Assembly: GCF_048128805.1 (NCBI RefSeq)
Contig: NC_135998.1
Location: forward strand, 10,056,656 to 10,120,655
From: Centroberyx gerrardi
Taxonomy: Eukaryota > Chordata > Actinopteri > Beryciformes > Berycidae
Reading direction: 5' to 3'
DNA length: 64,000 nucleotides
A program made the position numbers and the translations under genes. The notes beneath the pieces are model-generated. The model saw only the letters and a program-made list of their open reading frames with translations, was not told the origin of the DNA and searched no databases. Positions 45,166-58,200 of the stretch are shown in pieces. Numbering within the stretch: position 1 is the first letter of the stretch; every line of letters starts with the position of its first letter.

Positions 45166-48100
45166 CTGTCTTACCAGGATTCACTCCTCCCATGTGATAC
45201 CAGAAATTGACACATTCAGTTTGAGCCACTCCTTGGCGGATGGAGGAGGTCAGAGCTGTTTTACTTCCCAGAGGGAGAACTTCCACATCAGTGTCTGCCA
45301 TCATGTAGTATCCTGAGCACCAGGGGAACAGTGGGATCCTCATTTATACTTCATTTTAATGATCTTAGATGCATTTCTTTTGTGCTTATGACCAAAAGTT
45401 GTGATTTATTTCAGATTGATGCTAAAAATGGGTTACATTAATTTCTCCAATTTTCATTTATATACATCAAAACATAAAACTAATTTATATCGCTATTGAA
45501 GGTATGAATGCCATAGATAAACTTTTACTTTTCATTCACATTTACTGTTGCTGATGCTCTTATTCTGAATTATTTTCAGTAGGCTTACTATAAATGCAGC
45601 AGCAGAATCAGCTTAATTTCCTAAACTGCCAATAGTAAAAGTACTGAATAGCAAAGAGAACAAGGTTCAAAACAGCAGTCAGCGACTCAGCGTATTTGTA
45701 TAAGATACAAGGTTAGGTTCATTTATTTTTTTATTTAATAAGTTCAAAATGTTAACACAAACTACTGTTTATTTGCTAATAGCAGAAGAGAAATTATTTT
45801 GCATTTCATGATAGCTTGGATTATGAAATATTCTCATGTCAAGCATTTTTCAATGTTTGAACTGAGAAAAAACTTGCAAATCTTGCATTGCCTGAATTGA
45901 AAATAAATGTACCCCAACCTTGGTAAGATGGTATAGGATGGTAAGATGGATAGGTGGTGCAGCACTGATTAGCCATTAGCCCTATGGTCTTATTACTGAG
46001 GGAAGTGACTGTCTAGTTTAATGTAGTGAATGCTGCTACTTCATTGCCTCTCAATTTTCGCTGTCTCCATGTCTGTTCAATGCCTCTAAAATTGTATATT
46101 AATCAGGATACTTCCTCATGTACTTTCTCACCCAGTTCAGTCTCCAGAGTGTGGTCAGTTTTAGGTCCATTTTTTGTGGTGTGTCCGTTCCTGTGGAGCC
46201 AGCGGGTGGCGCCAGAGCCGCTGTACCCACAACGCTGGCCTTCAAACAAACACATCCTTGGCACCGTGCATGGCCCCGCCGTTAAAGCCACGTCATCAAT
46301 AGCCACCTGCCCATCAAAGCCAGAGCGAACCGCCTCAAACATCAGCTGTTGGTGGTTTACATGTTGGAAAGAATGAGTTGAAAGAAAATTGAAACACGGA
46401 GAAAAAACAAAAATATTGCAATCCAAGTGACAAGACAAAATGTGCATCTTGTTGACGAAGGTTGGGGAGGAGGATTTCTCATATTCTATTGGATGACTTT
46501 ACCCACAGCCCAGCACATATCCCGCTCTTCTTCTCTGAATTAACCCCTGGTGGACTCCATGTTACACCGGATTACCGGATTACCGGATTATGTGCCAGGA
46601 CACATCTCTTTCCCATGCCCCCTCTTCTCTCTTGCCCATCTCTTCCTATTCCAACCAGTTTGGTTAGGAAAATCCTATCAGATCTTAACCTTTTGCTTTA
46701 CTCACTCCTCTCATCCCAGTTCACCTGTAGCCCCAATCATATTCTCACCTTCCTCTATTTCTCCACCACGTTTTCAAGATATGCCACAGTTATCTGTTTT
46801 GTCCACCTACACCACTGGGTTGAATTATATGCTGATGTTTCTCTAATCTCAGTTAACCATCTGAAAACCCTCTGTACTCTCCCATCCACCAGTATCGACG
46901 CTTCAGGGCTTCAAGGTTTGCCCCTAGCACCCTCAAACTGACTGCAAGTCTGGTAAACCTTTCATCAAGATTTATTTATCTCCCTGTCTTATGCTTGATT
47001 TATAGTTCCTGTGCCCCGGTGCGCGCACACACCCGTCTGCTAAAAGATGGGTCATAGAGATGCCGGCATTGGCAAACTTGCCCTGCTAACCTCTCTTTAA
47101 ATTGGTCCTTACTTTAATATCAATCATTTATTTCATCTCTCACCTTCACAGCCACGAGGCCATGCACTATTTCTCTGTCAAAAATGTTCATTACAGACTT
47201 GGTCAACCAGCATATTGTCACTGTCTCCAGTCCATCTCAAAGATATTCCAATTTCCCCTTGCTCATCAGTAGCCTACTCTTCTCATTTCTTCCATATTAG
47301 AGATGCTGTTACTGTGACCAATAATGGCCTGACTGAGCACATCTTTGAACAGGAGAATAGGTTTGCAATACCTTAATTCGATCAAACCTAGTGCACATCT
47401 GCCAAACACAGCTAAGATTGTTTATGAAATCAGAAAATTCCTTTCTAGGGATCAATCAGGCAGCCTCACTCCAAAATGGAGGTTTTCTTTCCCTCAGTGT
47501 TTCCTAGCAACAGATGAGCCTCTTCTGCCTTTCCCTTGAGAGTCACCCAATACAACCTCAGTCCATGACCAAGGGCTGCTATTTCTTTTTTTTTTTTATT
47601 ATTATTTTTTGTGGCTTTTTGCCTTTATTCATAGGTTAGTAGAGAGAGACAGGAAAGACAGGGCAGACAGAGGGGGGATGACATGCAGCAAAGGGCAAAG
47701 GCCGGACTCAAACCCACGCTGGTGTGATTAGGACTTCACCTAAGTGGTACAGACTCTACCAGCACCTGCCATTCATTCTGGGTGATGCACACTGTAGGGC
47801 TGGGCGATATTGACAAAATTAAATATCACAATATTTTAGACCGAACACCTCGATATCCTATAATTAATATGACAATATTTTGGGGAAATGAGTATTCGTG
47901 CTTTCATAAGATATTTACAAGAACATTTTGAAAATGAGTAATGATCATTAGTAATCTGTACTAATGTGTAATAAGTAATAGTAATATGGATATGATGAGC
48001 AGGTAAAGCCAATCATTGTTCATTTTACTCAGCCAGAACAGGCTAATAAATTCAGAAAATTGTATCACTTTACTGTAACGCAGCCTTTAAGACCAGGAAG

Positions 48101-51100
48101 AAGTAATTACGATAACCAAAATCCCAGACGATATCTAGTATCATATCGCAATGTTCGCTTTTCAAGCCTAATCTAAAGAAAATAAAGATGTAAGTTAACA
48201 ACGAAGTCTAACAGTGTGCGGGTGGATAATTCCTTTATATGGACTGTCTCATATCACAATATCGATATTATACGATATATCGCCCAGCCCTATCGCACTG
48301 TTAGTATTATCGTGTCTCTATCATTTTCCACACAGTGCATAAGGTCTGTGATGAATTCTGTCTGGCAGACCCTGGAGAGTTGCTAAACAGAATCTCTGTC
48401 CGTGGCTGACTGTGTGCACTTAAATCCAACCTGACTGATCCATCATCATCTATCAGCACAACCCAGGTGTGCATTACAGGTGCTGCCGTCTCCAGATGGT
48501 GCACAGCTGATCATCTTCCTTCTGTCAAACCCTTGTGGAGTTACTCAGCAGAACAACGGTCCAGAGAGCTGACGTCTCCCAGCTGTGCCGGCTCAGATCC
48601 AGCCTGTGTGTCCAGCTGTCTCTGGATCAATGGCAGCTTTTTATTTTTCAATGCAAGTCTAGGTGAAACGGCATCCTAGCGCCCGCCATTAGCCAGCTGA
48701 TGCTTTTTAGGATCCTTTCATCACAACCTTATTCTCAGACCACTGGCTGACATCTCAATCCAGTGTTTATGGTTCATTCAAACTCGCCATTAAGCTACTT
48801 GAATGGCCCATTGGAAACGTAGGTCCGTGATCTAGGACATCTCCACATGATGCAGGGTCAAAATTAACTCACATCCCTAACATGCACTTTTCTCTTTTCC
48901 GCACTAAAGTTGTGGTACGCACATTCCCTCTCACTATACCCACCATGCATTTCTCTCACTCTCATTTTTAAAATGAATAGACATTGTGTAGACATTGTTT
49001 AGTTATTCTCAATGAGGCTGATAGTATTCACACTGTACCTGAAACTTTGTAAGCTGGTAAGACACTGGGCAGTGGCCCTCGTGCCACATGTTGCCGTGGG
49101 CTCTGCTACGGGTCCAGAGCAGAGACTCATAACCGCTGCTATCTAACAACTTTACATTCAGTGCACCTGGATATGATTGGTGGATAGCAGGATCAAGTGA
49201 AAGAAATAAGATTCGGGATATTCAGATTATTTACGGCTTTCATTAAACCAGTTAGGTAATATTTCATTTTGGAGTTTCATTCCAAAGCAAGATATCAACC
49301 ATTTGGAAAAAGTGACAATTACTCGTGTGAAAATTATCAGTAGCACAAAATTAAAAGAAATTAGGTATTTTTTTTAGGTATAGTAGATAACATAAGCTCT
49401 TGGTAGACAAAATAATATCACTTTTACAGACTGGAGCCTGCATAATTTAGATATATTAAACGATTAACTTCAAGTAATGATTTTTTCTCCCCAAAATGAA
49501 TGTATAGCATTTGGGAAATGAACACTTCAATGTCACTCTTCACAACTCACTCCATTCAGTCTCATTCTAGCCAAGATCTCACCTGTCTCTGGCCCATAGA
49601 GTTTGTAAAAGAAGGACAGGCACTGATCTGTAGTGATTGCTAACTGTGGGAATGAAAGTAAGCGTCCATTTGCCCCGCGCAGAGAGGGACTCCACATATC
49701 TACAACGAGACTTTTACCTGGAGAAAGAAAGAGAGAGAAGGAGAAAAGGCAAAGTGGGTTTTCAGGCATCACAAGCACAGTGTTTGTCAGTTTAGTTACA
49801 TTTAGAATTATGTAATTACAATTACATCATCTTATGATATACTTTATAATACATAGTGAATCTAGCATGACACTAAGATGTAAGTTACGTCACATCTGAA
49901 CGTATTCACCCCCTAAATAGCTTGTCACAGATTTTGTCATAGATCTATGCAAAGCACTCCATTTTATGAAACTGCAGAAATGTATTTGGAGATATAAAAT
50001 ATAAAAAGTAGAAATATCAAATTGGAAAAACTTCACCTTACATAGGGCAAAACTGCCCCAGAGGCAAAAAATGCTCCATATTCAACCACTGACCTTCAGA
50101 ATTGGTCAGAAATTTGTTTATGACATTTGTGTGCAGTGGCTAAGGTTAAAATAAAAAAGAGAGGTTAAGTTTTGCTGGTATTGCTCCTTCTATAGAACGC
50201 AGCACTGCCACCGTTGTCACTCCGTATTCGCTGATTGCCAGTCGTAGGCACCATTAGTCACAGTATAAGGCTTGCTGGCATAACGATATCTCACTGGCTC
50301 CAGGCTGTTTTGGGATTAAAAAGATTTTTCCACTGCCAGGCCATAACAAAGGTTAGTTGTATTTGCAAGAGTAGTGAAGTAACCTTTCCACTGCAAGGGA
50401 ACTACAAAAACACCAGTGAGGCCAAGGCAAGATGGATACAAGAAATGTGTTTGTGTGTGTTTGGGGAGAGGGGCTATTAAATTACACTATTGGCTACACT
50501 TAAGCAATATCACACAAGAGGGAGTGCCGATATACAGAATAGCAGCACGACTTCGAGTGTGATATTACTTTTATACAACAGTTCTATAAACAAAACTATT
50601 TATCAAGTAATGGTAATTTGAGAGAACAGATTATGATTTTTGTGTTTCATTCGTCTCCACCAACAAAAACAGTTCCCTCAGGATTCCACTACCAAGTGTT
50701 GCCTAGCAACACATAAACTGTTTCTATTAGGACAGCTGTAAAGTGGAGTGATACATATATCAGCACTCATGGAATGTCTCCTGTCCAATCAAATTACTCG
50801 ACCGGAACTAACTGTTGGATAGTAATGTATATCTGTTTGGGTCTCTTGGTTGTATGCTGTTTTTTTAATAAAACATTAGGTTACCGATCCCAATGGAGTG
50901 GTCCATCCCAGTGAGCACAGTCCAGTCGAAGTTGTCACTGTTATCCTGGTACCATCCGCACAGTCCTTCTTCAAAGTTACACGACAGAACTGCACAAAAG
51001 AAAATCAAATCAATGAGACATGCATAGATACAATGTTCAGTTTCTAAATAGGTAATAAATGCCTCTTGTTGCAATAGTATTGCGCAATATCATGTGTATA

Positions 51101-52194
51101 CTGTAAATCCACATAACAGTTACCCGTTTGAGAGGATGGAATATAGTCAGCATGACAGTTGACGAAGCGAACGTTCGTCACTTTAATCTTGGCAGACGGA
51201 CTCAGTTTCGTAGCACGAGCTTCAAACTCCAGCTAATAAAGACAGAGTGAGCAAAACAGAAGAGGTGTAATTATTATTAAGAGAATCACAAAATTCAGTA
51301 AATAAAACTGCTATAAAAAACTCAAGGACAGTCCCTAAAATCAAATGTTGTGCTGAGTAAAATGTACCTGGAAGCGCTGTTCTCTGACTCCAATAGACAC
51401 TTCGGCCTGCTCCCACTCCCCTCCCTCTGGTCCCGTCTTCCCACTGAACTCCCACAGTTTAGGCTGGACGCCCAGCAAGCTGTCAATCACCCTGACTGAC
51501 AGCTCACCTGCAGGAGAGAGAGGGGGGGTAGTAGAGAGAGCAGAGGCCAATAATGAGTCATAACAACAGATGTGTCATATGCATTTCAAGATCGGAAATC
51601 ACAGATAAACCCTTATGTAAAGCACTTTAATTTGTTTTTCTTTTATATGTTTTATTTTTATCCTTACCTATTTTATCTTTCTTTCTTTTTTTATGTCATT
51701 TTATGAGTTGATCATTGTGCCTTACTTACCTATTTATAAATTCATTCATTCTTTTTTCATTTTTACATTTTACTGGACAAATTACTGTTTTAATTTCGTG
51801 TCTTGCTTTTGCTTCCATTTTTGATTTTGCTTGTAACACTCTAAGCTGCATTCTATGTATGAATGGTGCTATAAAAATAAAGTTGTTGTTGTTGTTGTTG
51901 TTATTATTATATGTAATGGAAATAAATGTTGATATGTGTGACAGTGAAGGCCTTTGAAAAGAGGTGAGAATATGATCATGCGTACATATAAAGGTAAGAC
52001 TATACTGTATGTAGGCTAGTAAGTTGACTGAGGTACCAATGTGATCAGGATTCCCAGTTAGTGCAAAACTGAAGCTGAAGGTGCAAGCCGGACCAGAGGG
52101 GCCCAGGAGGGGGGTTCGAGTCTGGGCCTCAGTCAGCTGCTGGCCGGGGGCCTCGGCTACATACAGGTACTCATCTTAGAAATAGGATGAAAGG

Positions 52195-52246
<52 letters not shown>

Positions 52247-55200
52247 CATAGTGCAAGTCAGAAAAATATTCATATTTTTTATGGTTTTTATCATTTTTAT
52301 TGTATATATGTATATATATGTATATATTGTATATATATATGAGGTAAATAATAATATACTGTCATGCATATACACACAAACACATACACACACACACACG
52401 CACAATGAGGAGGGTGAGGGAGCATTGTCGTACCTTTGGTAGTGGAATTGTACATTTCATTTAGCACCCAACCTTGACTCCCAATGCTGGCATCTGTCCA
52501 GCCTGAGCTTCCCTGAGCGTAAGAGAAATCCCCTGTGGACACATTTAATGGAGACTTCATTACACACTCAAACATGTGACCAAAAACACTTGGTTTTGGT
52601 ATTTAACAGAACTTTTCCAATACTCCAACCAGAAATATGCAACAGCAGCTTGTTCATTAGATCATTTATTCACAGCTGTTTAAATGTCTCAAGTTAATTC
52701 AATTCAATAATGTCTCCATTTAATGGAGATGCAATTGCACACTCAAACACGTGACAGGGATCATACAGATAACTCGGATTCAGCAGAACTTCTGCAGTAC
52801 TCAGACCTGTGGATAAAAGTAAAATTGTCTGTAAATCCAGCACATGAACTCACCGCACTTGGCTTCATCCTCGGCTCCTTCACAGTCGGGATGAAAATTG
52901 CACATCTTGTCGGGTTCAGTACAGGGGTGACCAGGAGGTTTAGGGAATTTTGGCACGGAATAATTCCCTGTTTCAGATGGGAATGTGAGATAGTGGATAT
53001 ATCATGTCGCAGAGGATATATTCATTCATTCATTCATATTTTTTCAGATGTTCAGATGGAAGAAGGGATTACCAGTTGATACGCGGCATTCAGGAGACAA
53101 CGTAATGCTGTCGATAGCAATACCTCCATATGCAAACTCCCTGATCGCTGCCATCACTACAATCTATGATGAAGGAAAATTAGACAGAGGGGAGGGAAAA
53201 GAGAAGAAGAGTGGACAGGTTGTAAATGAACTGTCGCAATTGTAATTTCATCCAATATATTTAAATTCAATACAAAAACAGACTAAAGCTCTCAAGTAAA
53301 TATGAATAATTAATTTCCAAAATGCCGTATATCCATTTTGAAAAAAAAAAATCACTACCTGAAATTCATCATTCAATATCTCTAAAATATAAAGGCTCTA
53401 ATTTATATAAAGATTATCATTTTGTCAACCAAGTACTTGAGTTACCTACTATTCTTTAAAAGTACCGTTAATTGTTTAAATTTGAATGACAAATAGGTGT
53501 CCTTTCTTTCAATAATAATTTGTTGTCCTGTCTGATGATTTATTAGTTATTCTCACTGCCTTTTATTTATTAATCTTTAACTCTCAGTAAAGCACTTTGT
53601 AACTCTGTTTCAAAAGTACTGTAAACTAAAGATGTTAGAATTATTATCATTATTTCTACTACACACTGTGATGAATTACTCACAAAGAAAGGAGAGTCGG
53701 CGGCGATCACCACCTCTGCCTTCACCCACAGGTCCCCCAAGGTGCCACCCCTCTCCCACACGGGGTAGATGCTGCGGTCTGCCACCAGCACCGTCAGACC
53801 CCCCGACCGCGGCCCAAACTGGTGGGTGTACATCACCATCTACAGTAGAAAAATGCAGAAATCCTGTCAAATTGGGTTCATATTATGGTTGGGGTCACTC
53901 CAATGAACCAATCCAAAATGAAATATGAAATGGCAATTTATTCATTTGAGATTTCGTTCTCTGTTAAGTTTAACTTTATTATCCATTTAGAAAATTTGTC
54001 TGGTCCATGGTGCACAAACATACATACACTGTAACAATAAAACATCAACAGCAACAGACAATAGAGGAACAATAAATCAACAAGAAGCAAATGACAGCAG
54101 TTCTAAGAATACATTTTACAGGTCTAAAGTAGGCTAGTTATATTATAAAGTAAATAAATGGGTTGGTAGCAATAAAAACGGATTGTCATATTTTTTGGTG
54201 GAGAAAGTTTCCCAAACTTTAAAGAGAATCAATACATGACCTGATTTGAGAGTTATTGTAAATTATTGTAAGTTACTGTAAAATTCACCACAGTGAAATT
54301 GAGGCATATGAGTAAAAAAACTGAGTTTAAGGAAGGAATCAAGTTTTGAGCTTACCTTGCAAGGATGTGAGCTATTGGTGGGTTCAAGGAGCGGACTTTG
54401 GAAAGATGCCCAATCGTTTTTGAGACCCCCTTCAGGGACAGTGACGTACAAGAAGTGACCTATAAGGAATGATAATCAGGAATGCTGAATATACAAGGAG
54501 AGCTAAATAAGAACAATAAACAATAAAACACATAAAAACACAATTATTTTTTACGTTTTTTACTTGAACTGAGGGTTTATATGGCTCTTTTGAGCTCATG
54601 GAACCCAATCCGAAAACATGATAAAAAAAAAAAAGCATGGTCCTGAATCTGAAAAAAGACAGTTTTTCTAAAATCCTGAAAAGTCAAAATGTATTTCATC
54701 TAACAGCAGCAATATAGTCATAGTTCAAGTCATAGATATGGCTTCAGATGATATTGATAATTTTGACAGAAAATGCCCGTACCTGATGCACTGTTGGTGG
54801 AGTGGTCCCTCCCCGGTCCTTTCAGAGGGTCAGTGGTGGAGATGTTTTCCTGGTTCGTCCTTACCCATTTTAGATCAGACAGTGACCTTAGATCCCACTT
54901 ACACAGGTCCTTTTCAAAGTCACAGCTCTGGTATTCTCCTGGAGACACAACAAACACACATCTCACATCTACTAGTGCAGTCAAACTAGTCTTGTTTATT
55001 TATATAGTCCTTTATCACAGTCAAGTCTCAAAGGGCTTAACATACCATCATATACATGTCATATACCACACTACATCATACATACATACTACATATATAC
55101 ACATCATATACATCCTATACTAGGTCGCATGCATACTTCATATACATTGTTTACTACATCATATACATACTATACATCATATACTAGATAATATACTAGA

Positions 55201-58200
55201 TAATATACATCATATACCAAACACACTCATGCCTATGTAATTTAGAGTCTTCAATTCACCTGACCTGCATGTCTTTGGACTGACCAACAGTCTTGTTGAA
55301 TGCATGTTTGTAGTGTAATTTACTGTATGTATGCAGGGTTCCCATTGGTCATGGAATTTCTGGAATATCATGGAAGTTTAAGAGGTGTATTCCAGACAGG
55401 GAAAGTCGGGGAAATTGATAAATTCTCTCTGGATGTCAGGGAAGATCAGGGAATTTAACAACAGGGCTACTTCACAGGAATATACCAGAATGTACTTTAT
55501 AACGTGTTTTTCATATTCATTGCATTAGATGGTTGTTTCCAGCTATTTTTCCCCATAGCAAGCTGTTAGTGGAAACTGGGGTAGACTGTTTATGCCTTTA
55601 CAACTTTTCTGAGCTGAAAAACAACATTTACAAACTAGGAATGAATGATATTTTTTAGGATATGGAAGCGCTCTGACTTAGTTATGGAAATCCATGGAAA
55701 GGTCATGGAAATTTACATTAGGGCCCCGGTGGGAACCATAATATGTCCATAATATGTCTTGCACTTTTCCTTTGAGAGTCTGTTGTTCTTGTACTTTGTG
55801 TGTCAGAATGTACATTGAGTTATAAATATGTCCCTTGACAAATTACGCTTATTATACTTGGGTGATTCCGATTATGAAAATCACACTTGTTGTAAGAAGA
55901 TGGCTTCAGTAGTTTGTTCTCTAATTATTAATCATTCATTATAGTATGTCTTGCACGCCATGGTGCTTTTAAATAAATGCGGGATGTTATGTTCTGTTAT
56001 GCTGTACGTTCATTGTAATTCTACTTCAGACTCTGATGTCTCACCACAGGTCTCCTCATCAGTTCTGTCCCCACAGTCGTCGGTGCCGTCGCAGACCTGC
56101 CGCTGCTCCACGCAGCTCTCACGCTTACACTGCAGCGCCCCCGCCGGACACGCCGTCCCCGGGAGTGGTACTGATGACAGGGGGCGGGAGTGAGGAGACA
56201 ACAACAACAACAAAAACAAACACACAAAAAATCATCACCATCATCATCTTCATCATCAAACAGACCTCTTTTCAAAATAGATTTTCAAAATAATATTTAA
56301 TGACTTAAAAACAAGTTCATAGAAAAGACTCACAGTAGGCCAATACAAACAAAGCATTAAAACAAAGGACTGATACAGAATGAAAAAAAAGAAATGTATT
56401 GAATTAATGTATTGAAAAACAGGGACTTATGCCATTCAGTTGCCTTGACTTGCAATATTAGTCCGTAGCCAATATCAATGGAGATCTCTTATTATAAAGT
56501 TGCACTAGACAAGATTTTTATGTGAAGTTACACCCATTTTATCAATATAAATCACAAAGTTGGGTTGCAACAAAGAGGAGCGTTCCATCACCACTAATTG
56601 TAGACCACTAAAGCACCTCCACCCCACCAGCCACCAGAAGAAGAAAGTGTGTATGCTATTGATTATTTGTATGTCTATGTGTCTGTGTGTATGTGAATCT
56701 GTCTGCACTTATGTAGTTATGGATGTGAATATCTGTGTTGTTTGTGTTTGTGTGTGATATGTCAGTATACATACAGTATATCTGATTGCTGTGTGTTAGT
56801 TAATCTGTGTGTTCTGTATGTTATATATTATGTTTGTATGTTATTTACGTATTATTTCTAAAAACAAACAAACAAAAAAAACAGAAAGAAAAAGAAAAAG
56901 TTCGGTCCAAGGAATGCACAGTTTGGCTCACATTACATGACTTTTGGATATTGAAGTCCCACATTTCAGTCATCTCTCGCTGCCTCTTGGTCCCGTCAAC
57001 ATGCAAAAATTGCCTAGTGCTGCTTTAAATCAAGAAAAGGAAGCTCAACTAAAACACAAGAAAGGAGGGCAGCAACTAGACACTGATGAAATACTCACAG
57101 GGCAGGGCACAGTCCACAAACTCCAGGAGGTCTACGGCCACATCTCCACGCCGACCCTCGGAGCGCTGGGAGTAAAGGCGGATCTGGAAGGTCGTTGAAA
57201 TGCGGCCCAGAAACACGGTGGCCTCCCTCCAGCCTCGGACACTGGTGGGCTCGGGACGCCACACTACTGCCTCCCGAGAGTCCTGGTGCAGCAGGGACGC
57301 CCACAAGGGTGTGAAGCCCAGTCCTGTGTAACCTGCAGGGGAAGAGAGAGACACTGTGTTGGGGGACACGGGATGTTTCATGGGAAGTTGAACAAACAAA
57401 TAAAGTAAAGGTAAAGTAAAAACAAATGATATAAAAGCCTGTCTGTAAAAATGTGTTTTAAGAAGATGATTGACAAGACAGAATCCTAGGCGTTTCAAAG
57501 CACCTATAGTCATTAATGTGTGGTACCTGAGTCCCACATGAAATATTTGAGGCGAAGGCGGCATGTGGGCGCAGACTGCTTCATTTCTGGTGAGATCAAG
57601 ACTGCAGTACTGGGAGAATCTGTCCTCACTGCCCTCACTCCCATGAACCAACCTGTGTAATGAATAATGTGTCATTTTCCACGGTATTTGCTTTTGCAAT
57701 GCCATTTAGTGAACAGTCTTATTCAAAGCATCTTATTATACTGTGTGAGTGCATGAGTTTTGGAAATGGGTGGCTCCAGTGGAAATCAAACCCCTCACCC
57801 TGGCACTGTTATTTTCACGCTCTACCCATTGATCAACACAGGAGCACAACTCATCAATTCTTCCATCCCAAGCGCCACAAAAACATTAAACACAGCAGGA
57901 CACAGGATGCAAATGGCAAGAAACGTGTAGACATACAGAGCAGCCAAATGCATGTAAGTTTAAGACCAGGTCTCTCTTGAAAATTATATTGTAACTAAAT
58001 GAGACAACCTGGCAAAATAATGGTTAAATAAATAAATAAGGCAGACAAGAGGCAGCAACTAACAAGGAACTAAATAACAGCAGGCAGAGTTTGCAAACAG
58101 TCAAGCAGATTACACAGAGCTGCAAACAAAAAAGGAATAGTAAACCGTTCTTAACTCAAGCATCAACTCTCTTGAAGAGACAAATTGAAAACATTTCTCA

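Larger units (their letters stand above)
46346..49038. other. mamdc4 intron 18 (2.7 kb) with transposon remnants
   Basis: It contains three copies of the octamer ATTACCGG at about 46569-46589, a repeat start TTATGCTTGATTTATAGTTC near 46988, the SINE-like copy at 47597-47765 and the MITE at 47793-48293. A 159-codon open frame at 46462-46941 (plus strand) has no recognisable domain and skewed Ser/Leu/Pro composition; I do not call it a gene. The segments 46600-47590 and 48300-49030 may be older, unrecognised transposon sequence. Confidence 0.5.

Noticed and set aside
46462..46941. 159-codon plus-strand frame in mamdc4 intron 18
   Set aside because: There is no recognisable domain, codon usage looks like chance, and the surrounding sequence is repeat-rich.
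49546..49582. Alternative, longer exon 17 of mamdc4 continuing EILARMRLNG to a GTGAGT donor
   Set aside because: It looks MAM-like, but the later donor is in the wrong phase for exon 18. The GTGAGA donor at 49582 keeps the frame and the conserved domain.
57076..57705. 209-codon uninterrupted minus-strand frame spanning mamdc4 exons 4 and 5
   Set aside because: Only the exon 5 part is in the protein's frame. Exon 4 is read in another frame, so this is not a fused exon or retained-intron product.
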